Source: Kaistella jeonii (GTDB taxonomy: Bacteria; Bacteroidota; Bacteroidia; Flavobacteriales; Weeksellaceae). From it: DNA of 64,000 nt. Below the pieces are notes generated by a model. That model did no database searches. It worked only from the letters and a program-made list of their open reading frames with translations, and was not told the origin of the DNA. Of this stretch, positions 47,546 through 57,802 are shown piece after piece. The stretch is from positions 202,795 to 266,794 of the forward strand of contig NZ_JSYL01000004.1 of the NCBI RefSeq assembly GCF_000812865.1, written 5' to 3'. Position 1 is the stretch's first letter; every line of letters begins with the position of its first letter. Made by a program: the position numbers and the translations under genes.

Positions 47546-47574
47546 AAAAGCCGAAATAAACTATTTCGGCTTTT
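47546..47574 (-). terminator. Intrinsic terminator of the 2388-aa T9SS gene
   Basis: A perfect 13-bp stem, AAAAGCCGAAATA/TATTTCGGCTTTT, with a 3-base loop, ending in T on the minus strand. It lies 20 bp past the stop at 47595. Confidence 0.9.
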
Positions 47575-47594
47575 CTCTCTAAAAAATTGTGCTG

Positions 47595-50500
47595 TTATTT
47601 TCTAATTTTTAAAACGGTGGTTGTTTTTTCCTGCAGGATTTTGAGTACATACATTCCGTTCGGCAATTCATTACCAGAAATTCCGATCTCTTTTTTGTTT
47701 GAATTCAGAGTCTGAAGCAATCGACCACTTGGATCATAAATTTCGAGCGTAGTGATTTTTTTATGCATTGCTTTTACCACAAAGTCATTTCCATCTCTAT
47801 AAACAAAAACATTTTCTTTCACTTTCCCCTCTGTGGTCAAAACCGTTTCTGGTTTGTAAATAATTTCAAACCTACCGGAGCTTTCACCCGCATTGGCTGC
47901 AAAAGTGTAGTTGCCTTCACTCAAATTGGTGATGATGCCGGTATGCATGTCTTTTAAGTAGATGTTTTGTCCATTGTCGAAGATGCCTTCTTTTCCTGCC
48001 AGTTCAATTTTATAATTTCCGGCTGCAAAATGCTGACTTCCCAGTGGAATGACATCGGTATCGACAAAACTACTGCACCCATTGATAGAAACTTTTTCGT
48101 TTTCTACGAAGCTGTAAATTGCGTCGGAACCTCCTAGGGAGCGACTGTCATCTTGGGTGAACCCATTATTACCTTCAGGGAAATAAACAATGTTAATATT
48201 TGATGCAATGTTGGTCGGCGAAATCATATTAATCCAGAACTTATCTCTAATTTCCTCTAATCCTTTTGCGCTATTTCCAAAGAATTTTGTAGCACCATTT
48301 TCTGTAGTACGAATCGCATTATTAAATAACAAAGAAGCAGTTGCTACTTTGGATTTCACCATAAAACCTTGCCCGGTTTTTACATATCGAGTTGGTAATT
48401 TTGTACCCGTCAATAATGGATCTCCGGACGCATTAGTTTGCCCTAAACTAAACATATTGAAAGTAGCATAAGCTTGACCTCCATAATTACTTCCGGCTTG
48501 TTCTGTTTGAGAATTTGCTTTATTGTCCCAGAAATAAACCGTTGAGTCTAAGTTTCCGTTTGTCCCGCCATTTTGGCTGTATAACTGAACCAAATCAATA
48601 TTGGAAGGATATGGATTTCCTACTAAATTGTAGCCTCTTTTCGGATCGAGAAGATCACCACCACCTTTAACGATGTTAAAATTAATAATGCCATTTTTTG
48701 GCGCACCGACAAATGTTGCGGTCGTTGCACCACCACTTGCTGGTTCTTTCACCGCCAAACCACGACCTTCAATATAGGCACCAGTGGAATTATAGAAACG
48801 ATTATTGCTTTCACTGTGATACTGAACCACAGGTTCGGGAGAATAAACGGTTTTCAAACTTTGACCAATCACAGGGGAAATCAAGTAATTAAATTGTTGT
48901 CGCAAGGTGGAAACGACAATATCTCTTTTCGCTGTAATGGATGAACCAGTAAATGTGGCCAAATCATTTTTCTGTAAGAGATTTCCATCACTTTCAATAA
49001 GCATAGAACCATCGTTGGTGATATTTGCTTCTATATTAGCGTACGAATTTGGTGCTATTGTCAATTGATAAGGACTCATGTTTTTAAGACTGCATGCATT
49101 GAGGTTACCATTTGTTCCTGTATTGTAATTAGCATTCAACTTAATTTTATCAGTTATTGTTGGTGCACTTGTATTAATATTATTTCGCCCAAGCCAGTTT
49201 GAACCATCCCATGTTTTTTCAGCAATTCGAATCTGTGTTGAATTGGTTGCAGAATAACAAGTTGCATTATTTTCTCTGATCTGACAGTAGAATTGATAGT
49301 CATCTAAACCAGTAAGATCAGAAATACTTAAAGTTTGAGAATTGGCTCCGGAGTATACTCCACCATTTGTTATCGCGTTCCAATTTCCAGAGGTTCCTAA
49401 TACATACCATTGATAAACAATTGATGGACCACCCGGAACTCCTTCAGTTCCACCAGAAGTTAATATAGCTCCTGTTATCCCACAGTTTATAACATACTGT
49501 GGACTGGTAATAAGAGTAGGTGGCGTTCTAATATCTGGCGCAATTCCAACTCCTGCTAAACACTGACCTGGAGAAATATTTTGAGTAGTCCAAAATGAAG
49601 GATTAAAAGGTGTATTTGGGTATAAATTGGTGTTTTTTCTTTTTAAATAATATCCTACATAATTGGGTGCTTTTACATCATCAATCAAAGTTGCTCCTTT
49701 CATCAACTTGAAACCATCATTAGCATTAAATCCTCCTCTAAAATTGTCATTAAATGTAGGATAGGTACAAAGAGAACCTGGAGAACCAGTTACTCCAATA
49801 ACTGTAACAGAACCAGCTGCAATTGTTCCCGTAAGATTAGCATAAGTTGAGTAGCTGCCACCATAATCTTTAGCTCTCTGAATAGAATAGGAACTGAGAT
49901 TTACCGAAGCTCCAGTTCGGTTATAAAGGGTAATAACACCGCCAGATCCGCCATTTTCGTCATAGACTTCATAAATCATTAAATCTGAGGCAGGACTACC
50001 TCCACCAGAAGATTCGCAGGCAGAAAAATCAGTATCGAACACATCAAATGATTGTGTTTTACTGCAACCTGTTGCCAATTGAATGATAAAATTACCATCA
50101 TTGGCATTATTCGGTACTAAAACTTCTATTGTATCTGTAGTATTAAAGGCGATAGGTATCACAACATTATTATAAGTAACTGTAGCGCCTAAAAGATTAC
50201 TGGTTGAAGAAGAAAAAGTAACCAAGGTATTTACTGGACCCGAAGTAGGAAAAACATTGACAGTGGGTACCGTAGTACAATTACCCGTTCCTTCTATTGC
50301 AAATATATACGGATTTTCATCAGAATCATTATTCTCAATTCTAACATTTGCTGTTCGCAATCCTGCAACGGTTGGCTGAAATTTAATATTAAAAATTACT
50401 GGACTACCATTCACAACAGGCGTTGCTGCCTGTTGCGTTACAATAAAATCAGAAGGGTTAGCCCCTTCAATTTTAATAATTGGTGATCCTGTTAAATTCA

Positions 50501-53500
50501 AGTTGGCTAAACCAATATTTTCGATAGTGAAAGATTTGGGCGCAGTTGCAGAACCAAGGTTCGTTAGTGCAAATTGCGTATTGTTGAATCCGTAAGGAGT
50601 ATCCGCACCATTTGGAATTGAATTGCCAAGTCCTCTTACATTGATTTCTGCGTTTACAGGTTGTGCAATCGTAATTGTGTAATCCTCTACTTCGCCATCA
50701 AAATCAGTAATACAAGATGTAGCAGCAGAATTAAATTTTGCACTTATTCTCATTCTAACATCTCCCAAGTAAGCGCCAGTTGGTACCGTAATATCCAGCG
50801 GAGAAAGAGAAGTTGTACCATCTGTTTTATTAAAAGCAGTTCCAAGGTCAAATTCTTCACCACTGTCATTAAAATCTCCATCGTGGTTCCAGTCTATCCA
50901 AGCTATTGTGTAAACAGTAAAATTTCCTGCCGTATTCACCCGAACAGTTAAAGGAATAGTTTCCCCTAATGCAACAGAAGTAGAAACTGAGGTAAAATCG
51001 GTGTAAGCATTTGCGCCAGTTGAAGTTTGATTAATCGTATTAAACTCAACTTTGGTAATCCCAGTTGCATCTGTTGTACTACCAGAAGAAGCACAATAAC
51101 TAACTCCAGTTGTTTGGCATACCGATAAGCCATCACTCCATTGATTGCCGCTGTTTAATTCTCTTACAAAAACTTTGTAGCAATAATTTACACCCTCTGT
51201 TAAACCAGTCACTTTAATACTATTTCCTGTATTTCTAAAAACTACAGAATTTGTACCAGCATAATTAGCATTTGCAGTATAAGTAAAACCGTCTCCTGTT
51301 GGTGTTAAAGTAACGGCACCGTTATTTGCAACGACCATATATTCATAGCACAATGGAGAATTGGGAACCACATTCCAGGAAACGGTAGAAGTTGTAGGAT
51401 TGATTGCAGCTGTCAAATTGGTGATTTCTGGAACATCTATCGTGTAGGTCTGGTTCCAAGATCCAGATGCATTAATTCCTGCTGCCCAACCTGTTCCTGT
51501 TTCCCCTACATAAGCAACTACCTTGAAGGTATATTTTGATAAGTTACTTAAACCAGTAATTGTTGCAGTAAGCGCATTACCTTTGAACACCGCTTTACCT
51601 AATGTCGTGTAAGAATTAGCCAACGAATAATTTGTATTTGCAATATAACCAGAAGCATTTCCAGCAGATGCTGCCACCATTTGCGGTATAGTAGAATTGG
51701 GTTGTACAAAAACAATATAACCTGTTGTTGATCCGGACGCAGCATCCCATTTTAAAGTCACTTGATTATTAGCAAGGCATGACACTAGATTTAAAGCATT
51801 ATTTGGTGCGGCATTGGTAACTGTTAGTGTCGCAGTCCCATCAGTGTTTGTATCTGTGCAAGGTATATTTGCCGTTAAAACGCATCGGTATTTATAACCG
51901 TTCATTACAAAATTTGAGTTAGTTATATTTAATGTTGAGGTGGTTACCGTAGAATATGGAGCTCCATTTGATAAATTAGTAAATCCACTACCGGCATCTA
52001 CTTGCCACTGATAACTTGCCACATTCGTTGCAACTGCCTTAAAACTTGTATTACTCCCTGCAACAACAGATGCGTTTGCAGGTTGTGTTGTAATAGTAAT
52101 TGGTGCATTAACGACAACTGCATTATTTACTGTTCCCGTAGACCAACAATTACCATTATAAATTCTTACATAGTACGTCCCCGAAGTTGAAACTGTTTTT
52201 GTTGAATTTGCTGGTTCTGCAGTACTCTTACCCGTTGGTGTAGTTTGCCAATATGCATTTCCAGAATCTGCACCGGTATAAGATAAAACCGTAGAAGTAC
52301 AAGCAGGTGTAGTTCCTGTAATGGTACCAACTGGATTAGCTGCTGGTGTACATGCTGCAAATGGTGTTACATAGATGTCATCAATATTAATTTTATTGAT
52401 TCCACTTATTTTTACAATTCTAAAACGTACATTTCCAGATAAGTTAACTGTGAAACTTTGATTAGTGAGTGTTGTAGAAGATGTTGTAATAGTAGAACTA
52501 ACATAATCTGTCCAGGTAACTCCTCCATCAGTAGATGCTTCTAATCGCCATGTAGAACTGAAATCTGAACCAAATACTGCATGCAAAATATTTACAGTTC
52601 CTAAACCATTTGTTAAATCAAAATTCATTGAGATAACACCCGCGTTTTGCATTCGAACTGATGAGTTGCCATTTTTTTTGTCATTAGGAATATTACCAAT
52701 TAATGCGTCACTCATATTCCAACTTCCCGCTGTACATGTTACATTTCCAGTCGCATAAGGGCCTTTTGTACCTATTTCAAAATCTTCCCATGGTGCAGAA
52801 AGTGTCGTGCAAGTAGTCTGTGGCTCTGAACCTAATTTATAATCAATGGAAGTTCCACTATTGGTATAAGACCATATTTTAAAATAATAAGCAGTACCAG
52901 AAGTTAAACCTGTGGCAGTATATGAAACACCTACCACATTTTGTGTAGTTGCTCCATTAGATTCTGCAGTTCCATCTACAGGTGGTGTAATTGCACCATA
53001 AGAAGAACCCCATTTTATCAAATAACCATCTGGAATAGAAGCTCCTGTTGCATCTGTCCACGTAAGCGGAATAGTTGTAGTGGTCGTTGATCCAAAAGAA
53101 AAAACTGTGGGTTGATTAGTTGGTTCTGTTTTAAGAGTGGCAAAAGAAGATTGTGCGGAATAAGAAGTTCCACCGCTATTAGTAGAATACGCTTTAAAAT
53201 AAATAGTTGTTCCTGATGGTAAACCCCCAACCGCTTGAGTAAAAACTCCTGTTCCAAAAGAACCCGAAGCAGAAACTTGCGTACCAGTACCATTCGTAAA
53301 ATTATTGGTTGTACTCCACTCTACGCCTCTCGTAGAAGCATTACTACATCCAATGTTCGCAATATTACCCCCAAGCGTAGCGGTATTAATTGTAACAGCA
53401 ACAGAAGTCGGGGTTGTAATTGTATTAGCTGTATTGATTCCTGTACCACTTGCCGCTACATTAATGTCACTTGCACCGCCACCACCGACGACAATATTGC

Positions 53501-54761
53501 CATTATAAGCTGTGGCTGTAACAGGACTAAATTTTACAAAAATATCTTGAGAATAAGCACCTCCGGGTTGTGTTAAACGCAGTGTAGAAGAGTAACTACC
53601 ACCCGATGTAGTGCTGAAAGTATATCCCGCAAGTGCTGCAACTGTTACATCAGCAGCAGTAATTGTAGTTCCGGTAATGGTAAAAGAATTAGGACCATAA
53701 GTGTTGCTTATGCATTGACTACCAAAAGCGGTTAATGTTCCTGCTGATAAAGTTGGACTTCCACTTGGAGTTGTTGTACCACTTTGTTGGGTTTCCGAAG
53801 AATAGTTAAAAGCTTTATCTATCGTATAAACTTTATACCAATATTGTGTTCCTGAACTTAATCCAACACTATCTGTAAAACTAGTACCTGCACCTATATA
53901 ACTTACCGTTCCTACTAACGAACCTGTTCCATTTGTTGTATTATTACCAACTGCATAAATACCATTTTGATTAGGGTCGTTATCAGCATTGGGAGAAGAT
54001 GCATATCTTACTACTATGTAACCACCACCATCTACACCGCCCGAAGCTGCACCCCAACTCACATCTAATGAAGAAGTAGTTGCATTGTTGACTGTGACAG
54101 TACCAGGTGAATTTGGTGCCGTAACATCAACAGTAGCGCTTTCATATAAAACGAAATCATCGTAAAATGTATCTCCACCAGTTCCTAATTGTTTCACTAA
54201 CATATGAGCCGCTGTTGAAGTAGCAGAAGTAGTCGAAGTCGGCGAAAATGTAACTTTTTGCCAATTGTTTGCCGCCGTAACAGCAGTATAACTGCCGCTT
54301 GAATTTTCTGTACCTCCTCTATAATTACCTGACTGATTTTGAATAGTGTTTGTGGTACTAATAGCTCTTCGGTAATATTGAACCTGCCAAGCTGTAGTAC
54401 TAGCGGAAATCGTCATAGTGGGAGAAAATACTCTACACAATGTCCCACTCGTAGAAGTTACTTTCATCGAATTATTCCCGCTTCGAACGGTTCCTGTTTC
54501 ATTGGCAATTGTTGCGGTAGTTGTTGATTTTGTCCAATTTGTTGCAACTGGGGTTGAATTAGTTGTACCATTTACAATAGTGGCTGCTCCCTCAAAACCT
54601 CCGTTTAATCCAAGATAAGAATTAGTCTGCCCAAAAATTCCCACCGAGCTCAGTATTAAAAAAGCCGCCAGTACATATTTTTGAAAGGGTTTAGAGAAAG
54701 AATTTTGGGCAGGACATTGCGCACCAAAAAGCATACGAGAGCGTAGAGGTATTTTCATCAT
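47595..54761 (-). CDS. Giant multidomain T9SS surface protein (FN3, GEVED, lamin-tail-like)
   Basis: A 2388-residue protein with a long n-region before the signal span (YVLAAFLILSSVGIFGQ). Domains in order: a carbohydrate-binding-like beta-sandwich (about 30-210); a fibronectin-III domain (PGTVTVNNATTSSLDVSWGA); further FN3-like segments (about 550-660); Ig-like segments; a GEVED domain near residue 1290 (AWIDWNHDGDFNDSGEEFDL, FDGEVEDYTITI); a choice-of-anchor D-like domain (FTIENIGLANLNLTGSPIIK); and a lamin-tail-like domain (MIYEVYDENGGSGGVITLYN). The shared module starts near 1900 and a T9SS tail ends LKIRK. No catalytic motif was seen. It is the largest gene of the window and probably an adhesin. 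Confidence 0.88.
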   Translation of the reverse strand: MMKIPLRSRMLFGAQCPAQNSFSKPFQKYVLAAFLILSSVGIFGQTNSYLGLNGGFEGAATIVNGTTNSTPVATNWTKSTTTATIANETGTVRSGNNSMKVTSTSGTLCRVFSPTMTISASTTAWQVQYYRRAISTTNTIQNQSGNYRGGTENSSGSYTAVTAANNWQKVTFSPTSTTSATSTAAHMLVKQLGTGGDTFYDDFVLYESATVDVTAPNSPGTVTVNNATTSSLDVSWGAASGGVDGGGYIVVRYASSPNADNDPNQNGIYAVGNNTTNGTGSLVGTVSYIGAGTSFTDSVGLSSGTQYWYKVYTIDKAFNYSSETQQSGTTTPSGSPTLSAGTLTAFGSQCISNTYGPNSFTITGTTITAADVTVAALAGYTFSTTSGGSYSSTLRLTQPGGAYSQDIFVKFSPVTATAYNGNIVVGGGGASDINVAASGTGINTANTITTPTSVAVTINTATLGGNIANIGCSNASTRGVEWSTTNNFTNGTGTQVSASGSFGTGVFTQAVGGLPSGTTIYFKAYSTNSGGTSYSAQSSFATLKTEPTNQPTVFSFGSTTTTTIPLTWTDATGASIPDGYLIKWGSSYGAITPPVDGTAESNGATTQNVVGVSYTATGLTSGTAYYFKIWSYTNSGTSIDYKLGSEPQTTCTTLSAPWEDFEIGTKGPYATGNVTCTAGSWNMSDALIGNIPNDKKNGNSSVRMQNAGVISMNFDLTNGLGTVNILHAVFGSDFSSTWRLEASTDGGVTWTDYVSSTITTSSTTLTNQSFTVNLSGNVRFRIVKISGINKINIDDIYVTPFAACTPAANPVGTITGTTPACTSTVLSYTGADSGNAYWQTTPTGKSTAEPANSTKTVSTSGTYYVRIYNGNCWSTGTVNNAVVVNAPITITTQPANASVVAGSNTSFKAVATNVASYQWQVDAGSGFTNLSNGAPYSTVTTSTLNITNSNFVMNGYKYRCVLTANIPCTDTNTDGTATLTVTNAAPNNALNLVSCLANNQVTLKWDAASGSTTGYIVFVQPNSTIPQMVAASAGNASGYIANTNYSLANSYTTLGKAVFKGNALTATITGLSNLSKYTFKVVAYVGETGTGWAAGINASGSWNQTYTIDVPEITNLTAAINPTTSTVSWNVVPNSPLCYEYMVVANNGAVTLTPTGDGFTYTANANYAGTNSVVFRNTGNSIKVTGLTEGVNYCYKVFVRELNSGNQWSDGLSVCQTTGVSYCASSGSTTDATGITKVEFNTINQTSTGANAYTDFTSVSTSVALGETIPLTVRVNTAGNFTVYTIAWIDWNHDGDFNDSGEEFDLGTAFNKTDGTTSLSPLDITVPTGAYLGDVRMRISAKFNSAATSCITDFDGEVEDYTITIAQPVNAEINVRGLGNSIPNGADTPYGFNNTQFALTNLGSATAPKSFTIENIGLANLNLTGSPIIKIEGANPSDFIVTQQAATPVVNGSPVIFNIKFQPTVAGLRTANVRIENNDSDENPYIFAIEGTGNCTTVPTVNVFPTSGPVNTLVTFSSSTSNLLGATVTYNNVVIPIAFNTTDTIEVLVPNNANDGNFIIQLATGCSKTQSFDVFDTDFSACESSGGGSPASDLMIYEVYDENGGSGGVITLYNRTGASVNLSSYSIQRAKDYGGSYSTYANLTGTIAAGSVTVIGVTGSPGSLCTYPTFNDNFRGGFNANDGFKLMKGATLIDDVKAPNYVGYYLKRKNTNLYPNTPFNPSFWTTQNISPGQCLAGVGIAPDIRTPPTLITSPQYVINCGITGAILTSGGTEGVPGGPSIVYQWYVLGTSGNWNAITNGGVYSGANSQTLSISDLTGLDDYQFYCQIRENNATCYSATNSTQIRIAEKTWDGSNWLGRNNINTSAPTITDKIKLNANYNTGTNGNLNACSLKNMSPYQLTIAPNSYANIEANITNDGSMLIESDGNLLQKNDLATFTGSSITAKRDIVVSTLRQQFNYLISPVIGQSLKTVYSPEPVVQYHSESNNRFYNSTGAYIEGRGLAVKEPASGGATTATFVGAPKNGIINFNIVKGGGDLLDPKRGYNLVGNPYPSNIDLVQLYSQNGGTNGNLDSTVYFWDNKANSQTEQAGSNYGGQAYATFNMFSLGQTNASGDPLLTGTKLPTRYVKTGQGFMVKSKVATASLLFNNAIRTTENGATKFFGNSAKGLEEIRDKFWINMISPTNIASNINIVYFPEGNNGFTQDDSRSLGGSDAIYSFVENEKVSINGCSSFVDTDVIPLGSQHFAAGNYKIELAGKEGIFDNGQNIYLKDMHTGIITNLSEGNYTFAANAGESSGRFEIIYKPETVLTTEGKVKENVFVYRDGNDFVVKAMHKKITTLEIYDPSGRLLQTLNSNKKEIGISGNELPNGMYVLKILQEKTTTVLKIRK

Positions 54762-55412
54762 TTAAATTTGTGGCTGTAAATCTACAACAATTTCGCTTCC
54801 AATATATTAAGTCTTAGTAACATGGGTGAAAATAATTGCGTAAGTTTTAGTTTTTATTGCTGTTACCAGATTTTTTGACCCACTACGGGTAATTAGGATT
54901 ACCCAATTTCTGTTTTATTAAAGTTGAGTATTTCTTCTTTGAATTCTAAATTGAAAATTAATAAAAACATTCTGGCACTATAAAAGCGCATTATAGAGAA
55001 GGTATAACTACGAAACGATCTGCTGCAAGTCGAGTCTGTTTCCTTTAATTCCACTCTTTTTCTTTCATTTGAAAAAAGTTGACAGGTTTTGACCGCTTTT
55101 GACAGGAAGTGCCCATTTGCTTTGCACTCCTTCGATAGGTGTTCAAGGCTTCTTCGAGGCTCTTTCGATAAAAAGATGTCTTTTCCGAAGAAAGGTCGAA
55201 AAAAATATATAAATAAATAGGTAATGGTGAATGGTGAACGGTTGAATTATATATTTTTGATAGAAAAATTGGTATTCTTGACTTGAAACATAAAATTTAA
55301 AAACTCGCATCTCCCATTCAGCAACTTATTTGCTTTTTTCGCGAAAAACTGCGCTTCTTGGTGTGAAGAACTCCTATCCTAAAACCAGTATCTTAAACCT
55401 TATAAAATTACT
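54762..55412. other. Divergent intergenic region, no supported gene
   Basis: Separates the 2388-aa gene (minus) from lplA (plus), so it must carry both promoters. Near the minus start TAGATTTA is close to, but not, a -7 box. Around 55080-55200 short repeated elements (TTTTGAC twice, TTCGATA twice) occur without clear meaning. Confidence 0.4.
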
Positions 55413-55420
55413 TATTTTTG
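55413..55420 (+). promoter_or_regulatory. -7 box of lplA
   Basis: TATTTTTG matches TAnnTTTG and lies 15 bp before the lplA start codon. No clear -33 box. Confidence 0.45.
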
Positions 55421-55435
55421 TAAAAAAGATAAACT

Positions 55436-56419
55436 ATGCTCCTCATCGATTCCCCCTCTCATAACGCTTATTTTAATATTGCTGCGGAAGAATTTCTACT
55501 CCACCGCTTTCCTACCGAAGATATATTTCTGCTTTATGTAAACGCACCGTCGATCATCGTTGGTAAATTTCAGAATACTTTAGCTGAAATTAACCTGGAT
55601 TACGTAAAAGATAAAGGCATTAAAGTCGTGCGCCGTATGTCTGGTGGTGGCACAGTTTACCACGATTTGGGAAACCTCAATTTTTCTTTTCACACCCTTT
55701 TGGGGCAAAATGACTTTGGTGATTTTTCTTTTTTCACAAAGCCGGTTCTCACCATGCTCAATGATTTAGGCGTTCCCGCCGAATTGAAAGGCCGAAATGA
55801 TTTGTTAGTGGATGGTAAAAAATTCAGTGGCAATGCTAAACTGGCGCGACACGGGAAAATGATTCAGCACGGCACCATTCTACTCGATTCCGAAATGGAA
55901 GTTTTGGGAGAAGCTTTAAAAGTGAATCCTCTCAAATTTATTGATAAAGCGACGAAATCAAACCGCGGCAGAGTGACCAACCTCATCAATTATCTTCCAA
56001 AAGATACCACAACCGAAAAGCTGAAGGAATTATTGACCTCAGAAATTATCAAAAACAATCCCACCGCTGAAAAGTATGAACTCAGTGCCGAAGATATTTT
56101 GGGCATCGAAAAACTTCAGCAGGAGAAATACGAAACCTGGGACTGGAATTTTGGATTCTCCCCCAACTATAATTTTAAAAAAGCCATTAAAATTCCCGCC
56201 GGATTTATTGAAGTACACCTTGATGTAGTTCATGGCATCATTGAAAAAGCCAAGATATTTGGAGACTTTTTTGCCTCCATGCCCATCGAAGATCTGGAAG
56301 AAATGCTCGTCGGAAAAAAACATAATGCAGAAGATCTCCACCAGCTGTTTACCCACACTGATCTCACCGATTTTTTTGGAAAAGTAACGGCGGAAGAAGT
56401 TTTGGAGGGGTTTAAGTAG
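55436..56419 (+). CDS. lplA: Lipoate-protein ligase A
   Basis: A 327-residue LplA. The family core is present: YVNAPSIIVGKFQNTLAEIN, VVRRMSGGGTVYHDLGNLNF (lipoate/ATP-binding Arg-Arg-x-Ser-Gly-Gly-Gly), and KKFSGNAKLARHGKMIQHGT with the catalytic Lys in SGNAK. The C-terminal accessory domain (about 245-327) completes a long-form ligase. It joins free lipoate (via lipoyl-AMP) to E2 and GcvH proteins in the cytoplasm. It is the only clear housekeeping gene in the window and has no operon partner here. Confidence 0.95.
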   Translation: MLLIDSPSHNAYFNIAAEEFLLHRFPTEDIFLLYVNAPSIIVGKFQNTLAEINLDYVKDKGIKVVRRMSGGGTVYHDLGNLNFSFHTLLGQNDFGDFSFFTKPVLTMLNDLGVPAELKGRNDLLVDGKKFSGNAKLARHGKMIQHGTILLDSEMEVLGEALKVNPLKFIDKATKSNRGRVTNLINYLPKDTTTEKLKELLTSEIIKNNPTAEKYELSAEDILGIEKLQQEKYETWDWNFGFSPNYNFKKAIKIPAGFIEVHLDVVHGIIEKAKIFGDFFASMPIEDLEEMLVGKKHNAEDLHQLFTHTDLTDFFGKVTAEEVLEGFK

Positions 56420-56603
56420 GTATAAGAAGAGGCAAGGTAAAAGTTAAAAGAGCCAAGGGATCGGGGTCGTAAATGGTGATTGGTCAATCTTAAACCACAA
56501 AATTTAGTCCGATTATAATTTTTCAACTACTTATGACTGGAAGCTATCTTAATTCATCCATCCTTAATGGTCAATTTTAAGCTATAACAGTTTAGTTTAA
56601 ATA

Positions 56604-56999
56604 GAAACCTCCTTCCTTTAGATTCTCGAAAAAGTCTTTTCTTTCCCCCGTCCCTAAAGGGAGGAAAAGACTTTCGCTGAAATTCAGAGCGAGAAACCTC
56701 CCACTCTTTAGGGTCTCGAAAAAGTCTTTTCTTGCCCCGACCCTAAAGGGAGGAAAAGACTTTCGCTGAAATTCAGAGCGAGAAACCTCCCACCTTTTAG
56801 GTCTCGGAAAAGTCTTTTCTTGCCCCGTCCCTAAAGGGAGGAAAAGACTTTCGCTGAAATTCAGAGCCAGAAACCTCCTGCACTTTAGGGCCGGGGGAAA
56901 AGTCTTTTCTTTCCCCGTCCCTAAAGGGAGGAAAAGACTTTCGCTTAAATTTAGAGCGAGAAACCTCCCACCCTTTAGGGTTTGGGAAAAGGAGGTTTC
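56604..56999. repeat. Array A: four ~89-bp structured repeats plus terminal part-unit
   Basis: Units begin with GAAACCTCC at 56604, 56693, 56782, 56870 and 56960 (period 88-90 bp). Inside each full unit are, in order, CCTTTAGGG-like, AAAGTCTTTTC, CCCTAAAGGG and GAAAAGACTTT. Elements 1/3 and 2/4 are inverted repeats and are interleaved. The last, 40-bp unit ends in GGAGGTTTC, the reverse complement of the unit start. Short frames crossing the array are a by-product of a period near a multiple of three. Confidence 0.9.
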
Positions 57000-57030
57000 G
57001 GATAGATGTAAATAACATTTAACGGGTTTA

Positions 57031-57435
57031 CTATTTTGAGGGATTTATCTTAGATACCGCAGCTCTTATTGCTGCAATGACTTTATCGATTGTATGCTCT
57101 ACTTCATGGTTTGTAAATCGAATGACTTGCAGTCCATTCGCAACTAGATAAGCTGTTCTTTCATTATCTTTTTTTTGTTGTTCTTCTGAAAGATGATAAC
57201 CGCCGTCAACTTCAATAACAAGCTTAAGCCGATGACAGTAAAAATCAGTAATATAAACACCAACAGGATGTTGTCTCCTAAACGTAAGCTGATCTAACTG
57301 ATTGTTTCTAAGCTTTTCCCAAAGCACTATTTCCGCGGAGGTACTGCACAAACGCAACTCACGAGCTTTATCGAAAATTACTGCCGGTGCTCCTTTCGAC
57401 ATACCATCATGATGAAGTGGTCTGTATTTTTTCAT
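57031..57435 (-). CDS. DUF559 endonuclease-like protein
   Basis: A 134-residue protein of the DUF559 family, related to very-short-patch-repair and other PD-(D/E)XK nucleases. It has STSAEIVLWEKLRN, then FRRQHPVGVYITDFYC and KLVIEVDGGYH, which carry the family's conserved Glu, Asp and Glu-x-Asp positions, and VIRFTNHEVEHTIDKVIAAI at the C-terminus. It is complete. It sits exactly between two arrays of the same repeat (ending 56999 and starting 57491), both in the same orientation. I infer a link between gene and repeat. The cellular role of DUF559 proteins is not established to my knowledge. Confidence 0.88.
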   Translation of the reverse strand: MKKYRPLHHDGMSKGAPAVIFDKARELRLCSTSAEIVLWEKLRNNQLDQLTFRRQHPVGVYITDFYCHRLKLVIEVDGGYHLSEEQQKKDNERTAYLVANGLQVIRFTNHEVEHTIDKVIAAIRAAVSKINPSK

Positions 57436-57490
57436 CTTTTAAAATTAATAATTCAGACTGAATGCGCAAAGTTCTATGACATTTTAAGTA

Positions 57491-57802
57491 GAAACCTCCC
57501 ACCCTTTAGCGTCTCGAAAAAGTCTTTTCTTGCCCCTGACCCTAAAGGGAGGAAAAGACTTTTTCTTAAATCAGAAGCGAGAAACCTCCTGCACTTTAGG
57601 GCCGGGGAAAAGTCTTTTCTTGCCCCCGACCCTAAAGGGAGGAAAAGACTTTCACTTAAATCAGAAGCCAAAAACCTCCCACCCTTTAAAGTCTCGAAAA
57701 AGTCTTTTCTTGCCCCCGACCCTAAAGGGAGGAAAAGACTTTCACTTAAATTCAAAAGCCAGAAACATCCCACCCTTTAGGGTTTGGGGAAAAGGAGGTT
57801 TC
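57491..57802. repeat. Array B: three ~90-bp structured repeats plus terminal part-unit
   Basis: Units start at 57491, 57581, 57671 and 57762 (the third start is changed to AAAACCTCC) with period 90-91 bp. The final 41-bp unit ends in GGAGGTTTC at 57794-57802. Same orientation and same interleaved inverted repeats as array A. Some substitutions (TCACTTAAAT for TCGCTGAAAT) are shared by the array B copies, suggesting local homogenisation. Confidence 0.9.

Noticed and set aside
56604..57802. CRISPR array
   Set aside because: Units are 88-91 bp with no split into constant repeat and variable spacer, and no cas gene is near. The whole unit is conserved.
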